A program made the position numbers and the translations under genes. Positions 1 to 10,262 of a stretch of DNA of 64,000 nucleotides are shown in pieces. Each line of letters begins with the position of its first letter. Positions within the stretch are counted from its first letter, which is position 1. The notes beneath the pieces were generated by a model. It was not told the origin of the DNA and made no database searches. It saw nothing but the letters and a program-made list of their open reading frames with translations. Origin of the DNA: Hydractinia symbiolongicarpus (lineage: Eukaryota > Cnidaria > Hydrozoa > Anthoathecata > Hydractiniidae); NCBI RefSeq assembly GCF_029227915.1, contig NC_079880.1:15704001-15768000 (forward strand). The letters are read 5' to 3'.

Positions 1-1488
1 TTCATTTCATTTCAAGCCATTGTATAGAACGAATGACAAACCCCATCTGGCTCTGAATCAATCAGTATCTGTGTTAGCTGCTCATTGTACATGCATGGCA
101 GGGTGAGTCAAACTTATACTACAAGTTTTGTCAATGGAGGTTCTAATGTCTCTTAATAATTATTTTTTGTTGAACTTTTAGGCTTTGGGAAACATGCTCA
201 CATGTAGCTGCAACACTTTATAAGATAGAAGCAGCTGTGCGACTCGGTCTAACAACCCAAACCCCAATTGACATGTCATGCCAATGGAATCAGAATTTTG
301 CAAAAGATGTTAATCCTTCTCCAGTTGCTTCCATTCAAATGTATTAACCCAAATTCAAGGCACCATATCGATAAAAGAATTGCCACGAAACTCGACTGAA
401 TTAGAAAAAGATGCTAATAAATATGCTTTAGGTTTATCTTTAATCAGTGACTTTCAGAGCCTTTCATTCAACAGGATAGTGATGTTGTCGATGCTTCTAA
501 ATTACCAAGACAATTTAGAGAGCTATTTGACCCAAAACTTGCCTTAATGGACAACATTGCGTTAAATGAGCACTGTAAAAAGGTATTTTCGTCATTTAAT
601 ATAACAGTTGAGGAAATGGAATATGTCGAGCAGGTTACGAGGAATCAATCTGCCAGCATAATTTGGCACGAACAAAGAACAGGTCGAATCACTGGCTCGA
701 TAGTTCACAAAGTTAGATGCACCAGTTTGGATTGCCCATCGAAATCCTTGATACTTAGCATTACCAATCTTAGTTATAATGTGATCAATACTCCATCACT
801 AATGTGGAGTAAAGAGAAGGAAAAGGAAGCTTTAGCTGACTATACGAACATATCTTGTGATGAGGATTATTTTTGTTCTTCGCTGGGCAATAACTTGGAT
901 GAGTTTTGAAAGCTACGGATCACATTTTTGGAGGTTCCCCAGGTGCTGTCGTAAATTGCTCATGCTGTGGCCTAGGAGTTGTAGAAATTAAATGCCCCTA
1001 TTCACTTCGCGAAACAGGGTTACAAAAGGAAATAGTTAAAAATAAATTTTATGTCAAGAAGTCCAGTGATGGAACCCTCAGTTTGAATAATAACCATCAG
1101 TACTACAGTCAAGTACGGCACGAAATGTATGTATGTGGGGTAAGATATTGTGACTTTGTGGTGTGGACACCTGTCGAATTTGTAATAGTGAGAGCTTACG
1201 TGGATCAAATGTTTATTGCAGAGATGTTAAAAAAATGTTCTAAGTTTTGGATGAAGTGCATACTGCCAGAACTGTTTACTCGAAAACTTGAAAATAATGA
1301 CGAGAATGATGCTACAACATCAAAAATCAGTAAACATTACAGTATTTGTAATCCAACGTTGGATGGAGATATGTTGAATGTGATCATTGTGACCGCTGGT
1401 ATCACACTCAGTGCATCAACTTAAAAAAATACCAAGGTCAAAAGTTTGGTACTGCAAAGATTGCAAAAAGGAAAAAACAACTCAGTGA
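1..1488 (+). pseudogene. SWIM zinc finger - YqaJ-like nuclease - PHD finger protein, 5' incomplete, broken
   Basis: The reading frame is open from about position 2 and shows half of a SWIM zinc finger (HCTCMAG) ending at 102. A GTGAGT donor opens a 79-bp intron (103-181), and the next exon completes the finger (ETCSH). An in-frame TAA lies near 344 and a further stop follows. The YqaJ/lambda-exonuclease-like part is open again from about 469 (WHEQRTGRITGS motif), shifts frame near 906, and continues with VVEIKCP, the usual E-x-K active-site strand; the usual SPDG catalytic Asp region reads SPGA. The last part, about 1340-1488, is a PHD finger (CDHCDRWYHTQC, then WYCKDCKK) needing two frame changes. 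SWIM-YqaJ-PHD proteins are frequent, repeat-like genes in cnidarians (from memory). It is a degraded copy, perhaps a transposon gene; it runs off the left edge. Confidence 0.75.
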
Positions 1489-2015
1489 CTTTAATATATG
1501 TATATTTTTATTTTTGTATATATTTTATAATTTTATAATATACATTTTTCAACATTAAAAAGTTTTAGAGATATATATTTCTATGTTCTGCGACAGTGTT
1601 GTTTTCTCACTATCCCAGCACTCCTTCCGATATCAAAGAACATGATTTCGGGGTTAAAGCGGAAAATCCTCGGTTCTACGGAGATCCGATGGATATCCGT
1701 ATAGTTTTAAAATTAAATTGTATAGTTTTAGGGTTCAGACGCACATCCGCCCGCTTCTCTTTATCTCTCCCTAACACCTCATCTGCGCATGCGCAAAATA
1801 TTTTAAAATATGAGTTTATCCGACAATCATCCGCGCATGCGCAAACCCTTCACCAGAGTGTGACAAAGTGTGACATCATGCGCAAACTGAATCAGGAAAA
1901 TCCCCATTATTCAAACCATGACCGCCTGTTCAAGGATCCTAATCCAGAATTTTAACAAAAACGATAACCATAATTAGTTGGTTCAGAATATCCTTGCACA
2001 ATTAATGACACATTT
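1489..2015. other. Non-coding; AT-rich flank passing into the presumed left end of Polinton P1
   Basis: About 1489-1590 is AT-rich with no gene. From about 1600 the composition becomes CpG-richer and contains two copies of a GCGCATGCGCAAA box. A frame of 119 codons at 1596-1955 shows no recognisable domain and I do not call it. The Polinton terminus should lie in this stretch, but I could not define a clean terminal inverted repeat or target duplication. Confidence 0.4.
1780..1845. repeat. Direct repeat CATCYGCGCATGCGCAAA, two copies
   Basis: Copies at 1780-1797 and 1828-1845, 48 bp apart, differ at one base. Each contains the palindrome GCGCATGCGC. A similar box (CGCATGCGC) occurs near 19033 beside the left end of P2, so it may be a conserved Polinton end element. 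Confidence 0.5.
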
Positions 2016-2021
2016 CTTTGA

Positions 2022-2621
2022 CTCGAGTATATTCCGGATCGATTCAAGACCTAGGAAATGTGTAATAAAGCAGTTGAAGAAGATCCCGAGGCGTTCGAGT
2101 ATGTTCAGGATCGATTCAAGACATAGGAAATGTGCAGCAAGGTAGTTGAGGAGTATCCCTGGATGTTCGAGGATGTTCCGGAGGATTTAAGAAAAGAGGA
2201 AATGTGCAACGAGGCGGTTAAACAGGATCCTTGGTTGATCGAGCATGTCCCGGAGCATCTCATGATTCAGGAAATATTTAACAAATCCGTTGAAGAGGAA
2301 CCCATTATACTCGATTTTGTTCCGGATCAATTCAAAACGCAGAAAATGTGCACCAGAGCCGTTGAAGAGGATCCCTCTACTATTGCATGCGTTCCAGAAT
2401 ATCTCATGAACCAAGGCATGTGGACGAGAGCCATTGAAGAGAATCCCGGAATGCTCGATCCGGAGTGGATCCCGGACTGGTTTGTTACTCGGGATATGCG
2501 CAGGAAGGCCGTGTTTGAATCTGAATTGTTCGATGTCTATCGCCAGTGTAAAGCACAAAAGGTTCAAATTAAAAAGGAACTACTTCCGATAACATGGCAT
2601 CCAGATCGATATTGGGATTAG
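2022..2621 (+). pseudogene. 24-residue-repeat protein (DUF4116-like), P1 copy 1
   Basis: From 2130 to about 2520 the frame encodes five consecutive units of about 24 residues with consensus MCxxAVEExPxxLxxVPDxFKTQE, followed by a diverged tail ending at 2621. The same frame reaches upstream to 2022 with two more units, each interrupted by TAG (2052 and 2124) where CAG (the Q of FKTQEM) is expected. The function is unknown; the pattern resembles short helical repeats such as DUF4116 (from memory, not searched). The family is the leftmost gene of the Polintons here (also at 2719, 19100 and 37582), suggesting an accessory or host-interaction role, which is inference. Confidence 0.6.
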
Positions 2622-2718
2622 TGCATGCCAGAGAACGAAAAGCAAGTGATTTCCAAATTATGGGAGCCCTAATTCAAAAAAAGAAAATATTGATCAAAAA
2701 TTACTATAATAAATAAAT

Positions 2719-3155
2719 ATGAGTTGGTTTCACAATATTCTAGATTGTTTCATTTTGTTGTTGAGCATGACCTCTATATGATAGCACATGTAACGCATCG
2801 ATTCAAGACAACGGAATTGTGTAATAAAGCGGTTGATCAATGGGCCCCTTGGCTCACATATGTTCCGGATCGATTCAAGACAATGGAATTGTGTAGCAGG
2901 GCAGTTGAAAGAAATCCCTATAATCTTAAGTATGTTCCGGAACATCTCAAGACACAGGAAATGTGTAATAAAGCATCCGGCAAGAATCCCCTTATACTCC
3001 CGTATATTCCGGACCGATTCAAGTGTAAGAACATGTGCAATAAAGCCATTGACAAGGATACCTCTATGGTCGCATATGTTCCTGATTATTTCTTGGATAT
3101 GAAAACATGCAAGAGATGTTTCCTATTTGTGGATGATGTATTGAACAAAACATAG
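2719..3155 (+). pseudogene. 24-residue-repeat protein (DUF4116-like), P1 copy 2
   Basis: ATG at 2719 follows directly on ATAATAAATAAAT, the start box typical of these elements, but is out of frame with the main open stretch (from 2724), so a short indel after the start is likely. The open part has about five 24-residue units (for example YVPEHLKTQEMCNKA) and ends with a Cys-containing tail (MKTCKRCFLFVDD). It is a paralogue of the gene at 2022. An exact inverted copy lies at 5453-5889. Confidence 0.6.
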
Positions 3156-3178
3156 AAGCGGATGGCGCATATAATAAA

Positions 3179-3388
3179 CTGAGTAGCAAATCATCATTGG
3201 AAATAATTAAAGATATATTGAGTGTATTTTTTATTAGCGCCGGAGTCTCTATGTCAGTATTGGCTCTAGCCTTCGTGGGAATCAATAAAGAAGATAAGGA
3301 ACTGTTTGAAAAACTAAAGGGTCGGGTTTCTGAATTTGAAAAGAAGGAACTTGAAAAACTAAGGGATCGGTTTAGTGATTTAGAATAG
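3179..3388 (+). CDS. Small membrane protein with coiled-coil tail
   Basis: The frame opens with CTG at 3179, exactly where ATG is expected after TATAATAAA, so the start codon seems mutated (or a CTG is used). About 69 residues: a hydrophobic segment (ILSVFFISAGVSMSVLALAF, one probable membrane span) followed by a charged heptad-like stretch rich in E, K, L and F. Position, size and layout match the ORF at 19360 in P2, although sequence identity is low. Function unknown; a virion membrane or assembly protein is possible. Confidence 0.5.
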   Translation: MSSKSSLEIIKDILSVFFISAGVSMSVLALAFVGINKEDKELFEKLKGRVSEFEKKELEKLRDRFSDLE

Positions 3389-3443
3389 TAATGTATTGAT
3401 TCAGTGTATTTTATGGTTTAGAGGAACCATAAAGTAAAGGTTA

Positions 3444-3605
3444 AAAGAACAGTGCGATGATTGTGAATGTGTGCTTGATGAATATGATAGATGCAAATTT
3501 GGGAGAAAACTTGTGGTGCAAGGTAAGATATTACGTTGGCATTTTTATCATGAATATACGTTGTATAACGGTGGTTTTTGTAAGTGCTTGACGACCAAAA
3601 AATAA
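3444..3605 (+). CDS. Small Cys-rich Polinton protein, start codon missing
   Basis: The frame KEQCDDCECVLDEYDRC continues to YNGGFCKCLTTKK and stops at 3605. The P2 homologue (19574) begins MEQCNDCERVLDAYDRC and ends YNGGGCVC, so the family has a conserved CxxC...C...CxC pattern that could bind zinc. No ATG is seen at the homologous position in P1 (TTAAAAGAACAG). It sits between the small membrane protein and the poly-Asp gene in both elements, an arrangement that supports a real gene. Confidence 0.5.
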   Translation, partial: KEQCDDCECVLDEYDRCKFGRKLVVQGKILRWHFYHEYTLYNGGFCKCLTTKK

Positions 3606-3644
3606 AAAGTATTGATCAAATTTTTATTTTATAAATAATCGAAC

Positions 3645-4963
<1,319 letters not shown>

Positions 4964-5002
4964 GTTCGATTATTTATAAAATAAAAATTTGATCAATACT
5001 TT

Positions 5003-5164
5003 TTATTTTTTGGTCGTCAAGCACTTACAAAAACCACCGTTATACAACGTATATTCATGATAAAAATGCCAACGTAATATCTTACCTTGCACCACAAGTT
5101 TTCTCCCAAATTTGCATCTATCATATTCATCAAGCACACATTCACAATCATCGCACTGTTCTTT
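5003..5164 (-). CDS. Inverted copy of the small Cys-rich protein
   Basis: Exact mirror of 3444-3605, with the same missing ATG. Duplicated as part of the inverted repeat, so it gives no independent evidence of function. Confidence 0.45.
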   Translation of the reverse strand, partial: KEQCDDCECVLDEYDRCKFGRKLVVQGKILRWHFYHEYTLYNGGFCKCLTTKK

Positions 5165-5219
5165 TAACCTTTACTTTATGGTTCCTCTAAACCATAAAAT
5201 ACACTGAATCAATACATTA

Positions 5220-5429
5220 CTATTCTAAATCACTAAACCGATCCCTTAGTTTTTCAAGTTCCTTCTTTTCAAATTCAGAAACCCGACCCTTTAGTTTTTC
5301 AAACAGTTCCTTATCTTCTTTATTGATTCCCACGAAGGCTAGAGCCAATACTGACATAGAGACTCCGGCGCTAATAAAAAATACACTCAATATATCTTTA
5401 ATTATTTCCAATGATGATTTGCTACTCAG
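5220..5429 (-). CDS. Inverted copy of the small membrane / coiled-coil protein
   Basis: Mirror of 3179-3388, with the same CTG in place of ATG. The protein is identical to the left-arm copy. Confidence 0.45.
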   Translation of the reverse strand: MSSKSSLEIIKDILSVFFISAGVSMSVLALAFVGINKEDKELFEKLKGRVSEFEKKELEKLRDRFSDLE

Positions 5430-5452
5430 TTTATTATATGCGCCATCCGCTT

Positions 5453-5889
5453 CTATGTTTTGTTCAATACATCATCCACAAATAGGAAACATCTCTTGCA
5501 TGTTTTCATATCCAAGAAATAATCAGGAACATATGCGACCATAGAGGTATCCTTGTCAATGGCTTTATTGCACATGTTCTTACACTTGAATCGGTCCGGA
5601 ATATACGGGAGTATAAGGGGATTCTTGCCGGATGCTTTATTACACATTTCCTGTGTCTTGAGATGTTCCGGAACATACTTAAGATTATAGGGATTTCTTT
5701 CAACTGCCCTGCTACACAATTCCATTGTCTTGAATCGATCCGGAACATATGTGAGCCAAGGGGCCCATTGATCAACCGCTTTATTACACAATTCCGTTGT
5801 CTTGAATCGATCCGTTACATGTGCTATCATATAGAGGTCATGCTCAACAACAAAATGAAACAATCTAGAATATTGTGAAACCAACTCAT
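5453..5889 (-). pseudogene. Inverted copy of the 24-residue-repeat protein
   Basis: Mirror of 2719-3155. One residue differs in the first repeat (VTDRFKT here, VTHRFKT in the left arm) because of a single C/G difference; the D form matches the family consensus. Confidence 0.5.
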
Positions 5890-5928
5890 ATTTATTTATT
5901 ATAGTAATTTTTGATCAATATTTTCTTT

Positions 5929-6215
<287 letters not shown>

Positions 6216-6217
6216 GG

Positions 6218-7206
6218 TCCAACGGTCATGAAATTCAAAGCATTAACGACTATAGAGTGTTTGCCGTCTATCGCGATCTCTGGCTATCGAAATTTGAACG
6301 TGAGAACACCCTGATCTAGGAAGGAATCGATCCAAATGATGGTACGATCCGAGCCCTACAGATCATGCGGGTAATATTGAAGAAAAAGCGATCGCCGCAG
6401 CTTATGGTAATACCTTTTGTATACCCCTCGGAAAAATGTTTGAACTAGTAAGAGACCTCCCCTTCTATCAACCTGGCCTACACGACAGATTTCAATTCGT
6501 TCTTCATTTTGCACCGTATGGAGATGCCATGAAGGATGGGGTGCAGCAACTTCAGGGTCTACTGCAGCTAAAGCGGCAGATGCTACCTACAAAATCACTA
6601 ATTTTGCACTGGAATATGATAAAGTAAATAACAAGGGCCTTGCAGGTGCTATGGCATCACGGTATAGTCAATTCGTTTTGCCTTTCGAAAGAGTATTGGG
6701 CAGCAAGGTGATTACCATGAAAAAAGAGGATACCAGTTATAATTTACAAATCGACACCCCAGAAAAAAAGTTTGAAGGCCGTTTTACTGCTCTTTGCAGA
6801 TCCAGCGAAAGTTAAAGATTACTCGGGGATGAATGAAGTCTTCTACAACCCAAAAATTGAAAAAATATCAATCACTGTTGAGGGTGAACCCAATGAGTTT
6901 TATTCACACGCGATGCTTCCAAAAGACCAATTTAAACAAATTGTGAATCTTTTCGGCAGTCATGATTCTAATATTACTATAGGACAGTTCATGACTGAGA
7001 GATATGCACTGTTTTTTGATTTTCGATCATCTCCTGATCATACTCTGCACGGTTCCGGTAGACCTTTTCAACGCTTGAGTGATGGTATTACTCTGCATAT
7101 AACTAACAAAGCGGATTGAACTTGAAATATTCGCTGTTATATCTATTTGTTGAGTGACTCCCAGTTGAACCTCTTAAATGGTAGGTTTCATAGCGTGGAG
7201 TATTGA
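6218..7206 (+). pseudogene. Candidate major capsid protein, P1, N-terminus lost
   Basis: Coding similarity begins abruptly after the ATC tract (SNGHEIQSINDYRVFAVYRD) and runs with stops and frameshifts to NGRFHSVEY at 7206. The intact-like copy at 34378-33108 shows that about 90 N-terminal residues are missing. Conserved blocks are AYGNTFCIPLGK, RDLPFYQPGLHDR, EGEPNEFYSHAMLPKDQ and a C-terminal LHGSGRPFQRLSDGIT. The family is, from memory, the abundant Polinton capsid-type protein of cnidarian genomes; a double jelly-roll fold is inferred from position and abundance and is not visible in the sequence. The next gene starts 6 bp after the stop. Confidence 0.6.
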
Positions 7207-7211
7207 AATAA

Positions 7212-7812
7212 ATGACTCTAGATATAGTGAAAGAGCCCCGTACAGCGATATTTTCAGGCCCGATAAGTTGTTGGAAGACACAACTTGTTCTGGACCTTCT
7301 CGAAAATGAATACAAGAAACATTTTCACAACATTATTATCCTGTGTCCAACTATACAATGGAACAGCACTTACCTAGAGAGATCATCGCTTTGGAAAGAT
7401 GACTTTGTTTTCTTGATTAATCCTGAGGATCAACTTTTTGATTGGATTAAAAATTTATCGTCACTCCTAGCTGGTGAAGATTGTCTCTTCATTATCGATG
7501 ACTGTATAACTGATATAAATCTCGATAAAAAACGACAATCTTTGCTTCACTTAGCGATATCAGGTAGACATCGAAAGGATAGTCTGTGGTTGTTAACCCA
7601 GTCTTATACTGCTTTACCGAAAAAATTTGAGAAGACAAAAGAAACAGCTGTTCTTCTTGAACCCCCATGAACGGTCATGTATGAAGCTCATTGATGATGA
7701 AACGAATATGATCAATGATTGGGAGGAGATTAAATTTGAACTGAAAAAAACAAAACATGCATGCTTATATGTGAGGTTAGAACATCCTAGAAGATATAAA
7801 ATTTTGGATTGA
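7212..7812 (+). pseudogene. FtsK/HerA (A32)-type DNA packaging ATPase, P1
   Basis: Starts MTLDIVKEPR at an AATAAATG box. The Walker A reads GPISCWKT where P3 has GPTSCGKT, so the Gly before the catalytic Lys is lost. The Walker B region (CLFIIDDC) and WLLTQSY are present. One frameshift near 7630-7670 separates the last third (RRQKKQLF... to HPRRYKILD, stop 7812). The total length, about 200 residues, fits the family. In Polintons this enzyme is thought to pump DNA into capsids. It is probably inactive. Confidence 0.85.
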
Positions 7813-7899
7813 ATAGTGTTTTTATGGATCGATTTGGTCAACAAAACAGCGGTACATAATGGGGAAAATATTTCCCCATTCCTGTCCATGAACAAAAAT

Positions 7900-7929
7900 T
7901 TTGGATTCAAAAAAATTAACAAAATAAAA
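7900..7929 (+). promoter_or_regulatory. BRO-gene leader box, copy 1
   Basis: TTTGGATTC followed by an A-rich stretch and AAAATTAAC, ending AAATAAAAATG at the start of the gene at 7930. The same leader precedes the genes at 8314 and 8723. Confidence 0.55.
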
Positions 7930-8241
7930 ATGTCTCTTGTAAGCCAGGATAATGTGATTATGATTTATCGTAAGCATACCACACAGGACAACGACTTTTA
8001 TCATCTGCCATACTATTGTGCACGTATTCAGAGAGGTGCTATCCCCAAAAAATGACGATGGTTCCGTGACAAATTTCCAAAATCTGAGGAAATTGTTGTT
8101 ATAGAAAATCCTAATGGTATGCACGCCTTCGACAGATTTAAAGAGGATGGGCATGTGGAGCTATATCAATGTCACTTCAGACTGATTGGCCTTACTGAGG
8201 ATGATTTGTAAGATCTAGGTGTTCCAGCATTGAAAGATTAA
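7930..8241 (+). pseudogene. BRO-family C-terminal-domain gene, P1 copy 1
   Basis: Reads MSLVSQDNVIMIYRKHTTQD, then YHLPYYCARIQRGAIPKK and on to DLGVPALKD, with in-frame TGA (8053) and TAA (about 8209). It aligns along its length with the C-terminal half of the BRO-type protein of P4 (41930-41189: IIIHRKYSAQD, YHHLPYYCTRVQRR, DLGVPALDD). The N-terminal BRO domain is absent, so this is a separated C-terminal domain. The Y-x-CxRxQRR pattern resembles the RCQRKQL motif of the neighbouring copies. Confidence 0.6.
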
Positions 8242-8280
8242 ATTTTTCATTTTTTTTATTCTTGGTCCAAAAATAAAAGA

Positions 8281-8313
8281 TTTCGGATTCCAAAAAATTA
8301 ACAAAAATAAAAA
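8281..8313 (+). promoter_or_regulatory. BRO-gene leader box, copy 2
   Basis: TTTCGGATTCCAAAAAATTA, then ACAAAAATAAAAA, directly abutting the ATG at 8314. Near-identical to the boxes ending at 7929 and 8722. Confidence 0.6.
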
Positions 8314-8676
8314 ATGTCTCGAATTCCAATTGACACTGTGTTATGCGTAGTTGAAAAGAACTATCCTCATGAACGTGGGATAGCTGGCAGACATAACTAT
8401 TTCATGATCAAATGTCAACGTAAACAGCTCACCACGAGACTAAATATTTTACGAGCGATGTACCCTGATATAATTGTGAGAAAACCAGAATGTGATGATC
8501 CTAAGGCCGTCGCATTCTTGTGCCACTTCAAAGAATATTTTGGCACCGACAATTTTTACAAGAACCATTTCACACTGCGTGATGATGAAGAGAGGGAGTT
8601 TTTTGAAGATATGTTTGCTATCAATATGGCGTCAGCGGGGGATAATTTTGTGACTTTTTTAAGTCAAAAAAACTAA
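8314..8676 (+). CDS. BRO-family C-terminal-domain protein, P1 copy 2, intact
   Basis: An uninterrupted 120-residue frame: VLCVVEKNYPHERG, HNYFMIKCQRKQLTTR, then a tail with FYKNHFTLRDDEE. It corresponds to the C-terminal part of the gene at 8723-9539. The MIxCQRKQL core is reminiscent of DUF3627-like tails of iridovirus and other large-DNA-virus BRO/KilA proteins (from memory). No BRO-N domain is present. One of few intact genes in P1. Its trailer (GATAATTTTGTGACTT... hairpin) is shared with the next gene, so the two are tandem duplicates. Confidence 0.6.
   Translation: MSRIPIDTVLCVVEKNYPHERGIAGRHNYFMIKCQRKQLTTRLNILRAMYPDIIVRKPECDDPKAVAFLCHFKEYFGTDNFYKNHFTLRDDEEREFFEDMFAINMASAGDNFVTFLSQKN
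8642..8672 (+). terminator. Hairpin after BRO copy 2
   Basis: TGACTT/AAGTCA stem (8651-8656 and 8661-8666) flanked by T- and A-runs. The same trailer recurs at 9545-9575 after the next gene. Possible transcript-end signal; no assay is implied. Confidence 0.4.
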
Positions 8677-8692
8677 TTGACCGCTTTAAAAA

Positions 8693-8722
8693 TTTCGGAT
8701 TCCAAAAAATTACTAAATAAAA
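8693..8722 (+). promoter_or_regulatory. BRO-gene leader box, copy 3
   Basis: TTTCGGATTCCAAAAAATTA then CTAAATAAAA before the ATG at 8723. Confidence 0.6.
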
Positions 8723-9539
8723 ATGTCTTTCCAACTGTCTTTTAAATTTAACAATACCAAGCTACCTACCGTGACTATCAACGGTCGCTCCTGGACTCGT
8801 GCTAAAGAAGTGTATGGGACTTGAATCAGGTAAAAACACAAAGACTGCTCACGTTGTCGGAGAACATTGTAGCGTAGAAAACTACGCTTAGAGGTGTCAA
8901 TTGACCAACGTGCTTGCGGCAAGCACGTTGGTCAATTAGCCTTTGGAATCGAGAAAAGATGAATATTACATCAATGAGGAGGGTATGTACGAGTTTGTAT
9001 TTTCCAGCCAACAACCAAAAGCAAAAAAGTTTAGAAAATATTGCTGCAACACAATGTTTCCACAAATCAGAGAAAGGCTACAACAACAAGCCATCAACAA
9101 AACTATCGAAGAAAAAGCAGTAGCCATTGCAATCCTTGAAGATGATTTCGAAAACAGAGATAAACAGGTTACTGTTCTTGAACAAGACAAATCGGAGCTA
9201 CGGCAGAGATATGTTACGCATCGAAGTCATATAGACACTGTACTATGTGTAGTGGATAAGAACTATCCCCACGAGTATGGAAATGCTGGCCGACATAAGC
9301 ACTATATGATCCGATGCCAACGTAAACAGCTCACCACGAGAATAAATCTTCCACGAGATCGATACCCAAAAATGATAGTAAGGGAACCAGTATGTGATGA
9401 TCCGAATGTTGTTCATGCATGGTGCCGATTTAAAAAAGATACCCTTGGTACCAACAATTTTTACCTCAACCATTTTACACTGCCTGGTGACGATACGCGG
9501 GAATTTTTCGAAAAGTTGTTCGGCATCGAGATGATGTAA
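8723..9539 (+). pseudogene. BRO-N domain protein, P1 copy 3
   Basis: The N-terminus (FNNTKLPTVTINGRSWTRAK) and, after a frameshift near 8825, YYINEEGMYEFVFSSQQPKA form a classic BRO-N DNA-binding domain. A coiled-coil linker (EEKAVAIAILEDDFENRDKQ) leads to the C-terminal MIRCQRKQL domain, ending IEMM at 9539. From 8943 on the frame is open. BRO proteins of baculoviruses and other large DNA viruses bind nucleic acid; a regulatory role is inferred. The N-terminal half is broken by at least one frameshift and contains a perfect 18-bp hairpin (8899-8937). Confidence 0.75.
8899..8937. repeat. Perfect 18-bp hairpin inside the BRO-N coding region
   Basis: AATTGACCAACGTGCTTG (8899-8916), loop CGG, then the exact reverse complement (8920-8937). 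It lies within the region that aligns with BRO-N coding sequence (QLTNVLAAS...VNWP). Confidence 0.9.
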
Positions 9540-9544
9540 TAAGA

Positions 9545-9575
9545 TAATTTTGTGACTTTTTACAAGTCATAAAAA
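9545..9575 (+). terminator. Hairpin after BRO copy 3
   Basis: TGACTT (9553-9558) and AAGTCA (9564-9569) with the same GATAATTTTG lead-in as after the preceding gene. Confidence 0.4.
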
Positions 9576-9635
9576 TAATTAAAAAATTGACCACTATGAA
9601 AAATTCAAAAACCAATTGAAATATCAAAACAAAAT

Positions 9636-10218
9636 ATGAAAGCATATGTACAACAATTACAATTTAACAATATCTCCAATATCTCGTGCCTGTACTACAA
9701 TGTTGTATCAAAGCAGCGTCAGTTACTGCTTATTGCGCGCAATGCTTGGAAAATTTTAGGTTTCGAAATGGAATATACTACGAAAGATTTGAGTATATGG
9801 ACCCCATTGATGAAGTAAAGAACTTTTATATAAGGTAGCAGGAGGGAAAAAAGCATGGGCAACATTCGCAAGGCTTGTGATCAACATACTGTTAGAATAT
9901 GATATACAACGCCTAGGACTGCATATTATTGATGTGGATGTGAACAGATACGGTGTAATATGTTACGAGGTAATCAAAAATAAAGAAGCATGGCTATCAG
10001 ATTTGGCTGATTTGGAAAAAATAAGCGACATCTTAGACTTTCTTATAGCAGATAGACGGTTAGTTGACATCGGCCTTGATAGCGAGCCAAATGTTATTAA
10101 AGGAATCGTATATGGATATCCGTTCTATACCTTACATCCTTATGATTATTTACGAGATCCGGCTGAGGATGATCCAGATGACGATGATACAGCTGATGAT
10201 TGGGATAAAGATGATTGA
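9636..10218 (+). pseudogene. Conserved acidic Polinton protein, P1
   Basis: Starts MKAYVQQLQ and changes frame near 9700 and before 9877. The part 9877-10218 is open (RLGLHIIDVDVNRYGVICYE, LIADRRLVDIG, NVIKGIVYGYPFYTLHPYDY) and ends in a D/E-rich tail (DPDDDDTADDWDKDD). The P3 homologue at 31593 shows a CC...CxxC motif in the first half, which P1 matches only with a frame change. Function unknown. It is always next to BRO genes and converges on integrase. Confidence 0.6.
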
Positions 10219-10229
10219 GGACTTAAATA

Positions 10230-10259
10230 TTTTTTATGGCTTATCAAAGCCACAAAAAA
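10230..10259. terminator. Hairpin between convergent acidic-protein and integrase genes, P1
   Basis: T-run, GGCTT (10238-10242), loop ATCA, AAGCC (10247-10251), A-run. The T and A runs on the two sides would give each strand a U-rich tail, so it could serve both converging transcripts. P3 and P4 have different hairpins at the same place. Confidence 0.5.
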
Positions 10260-10262
10260 AAT

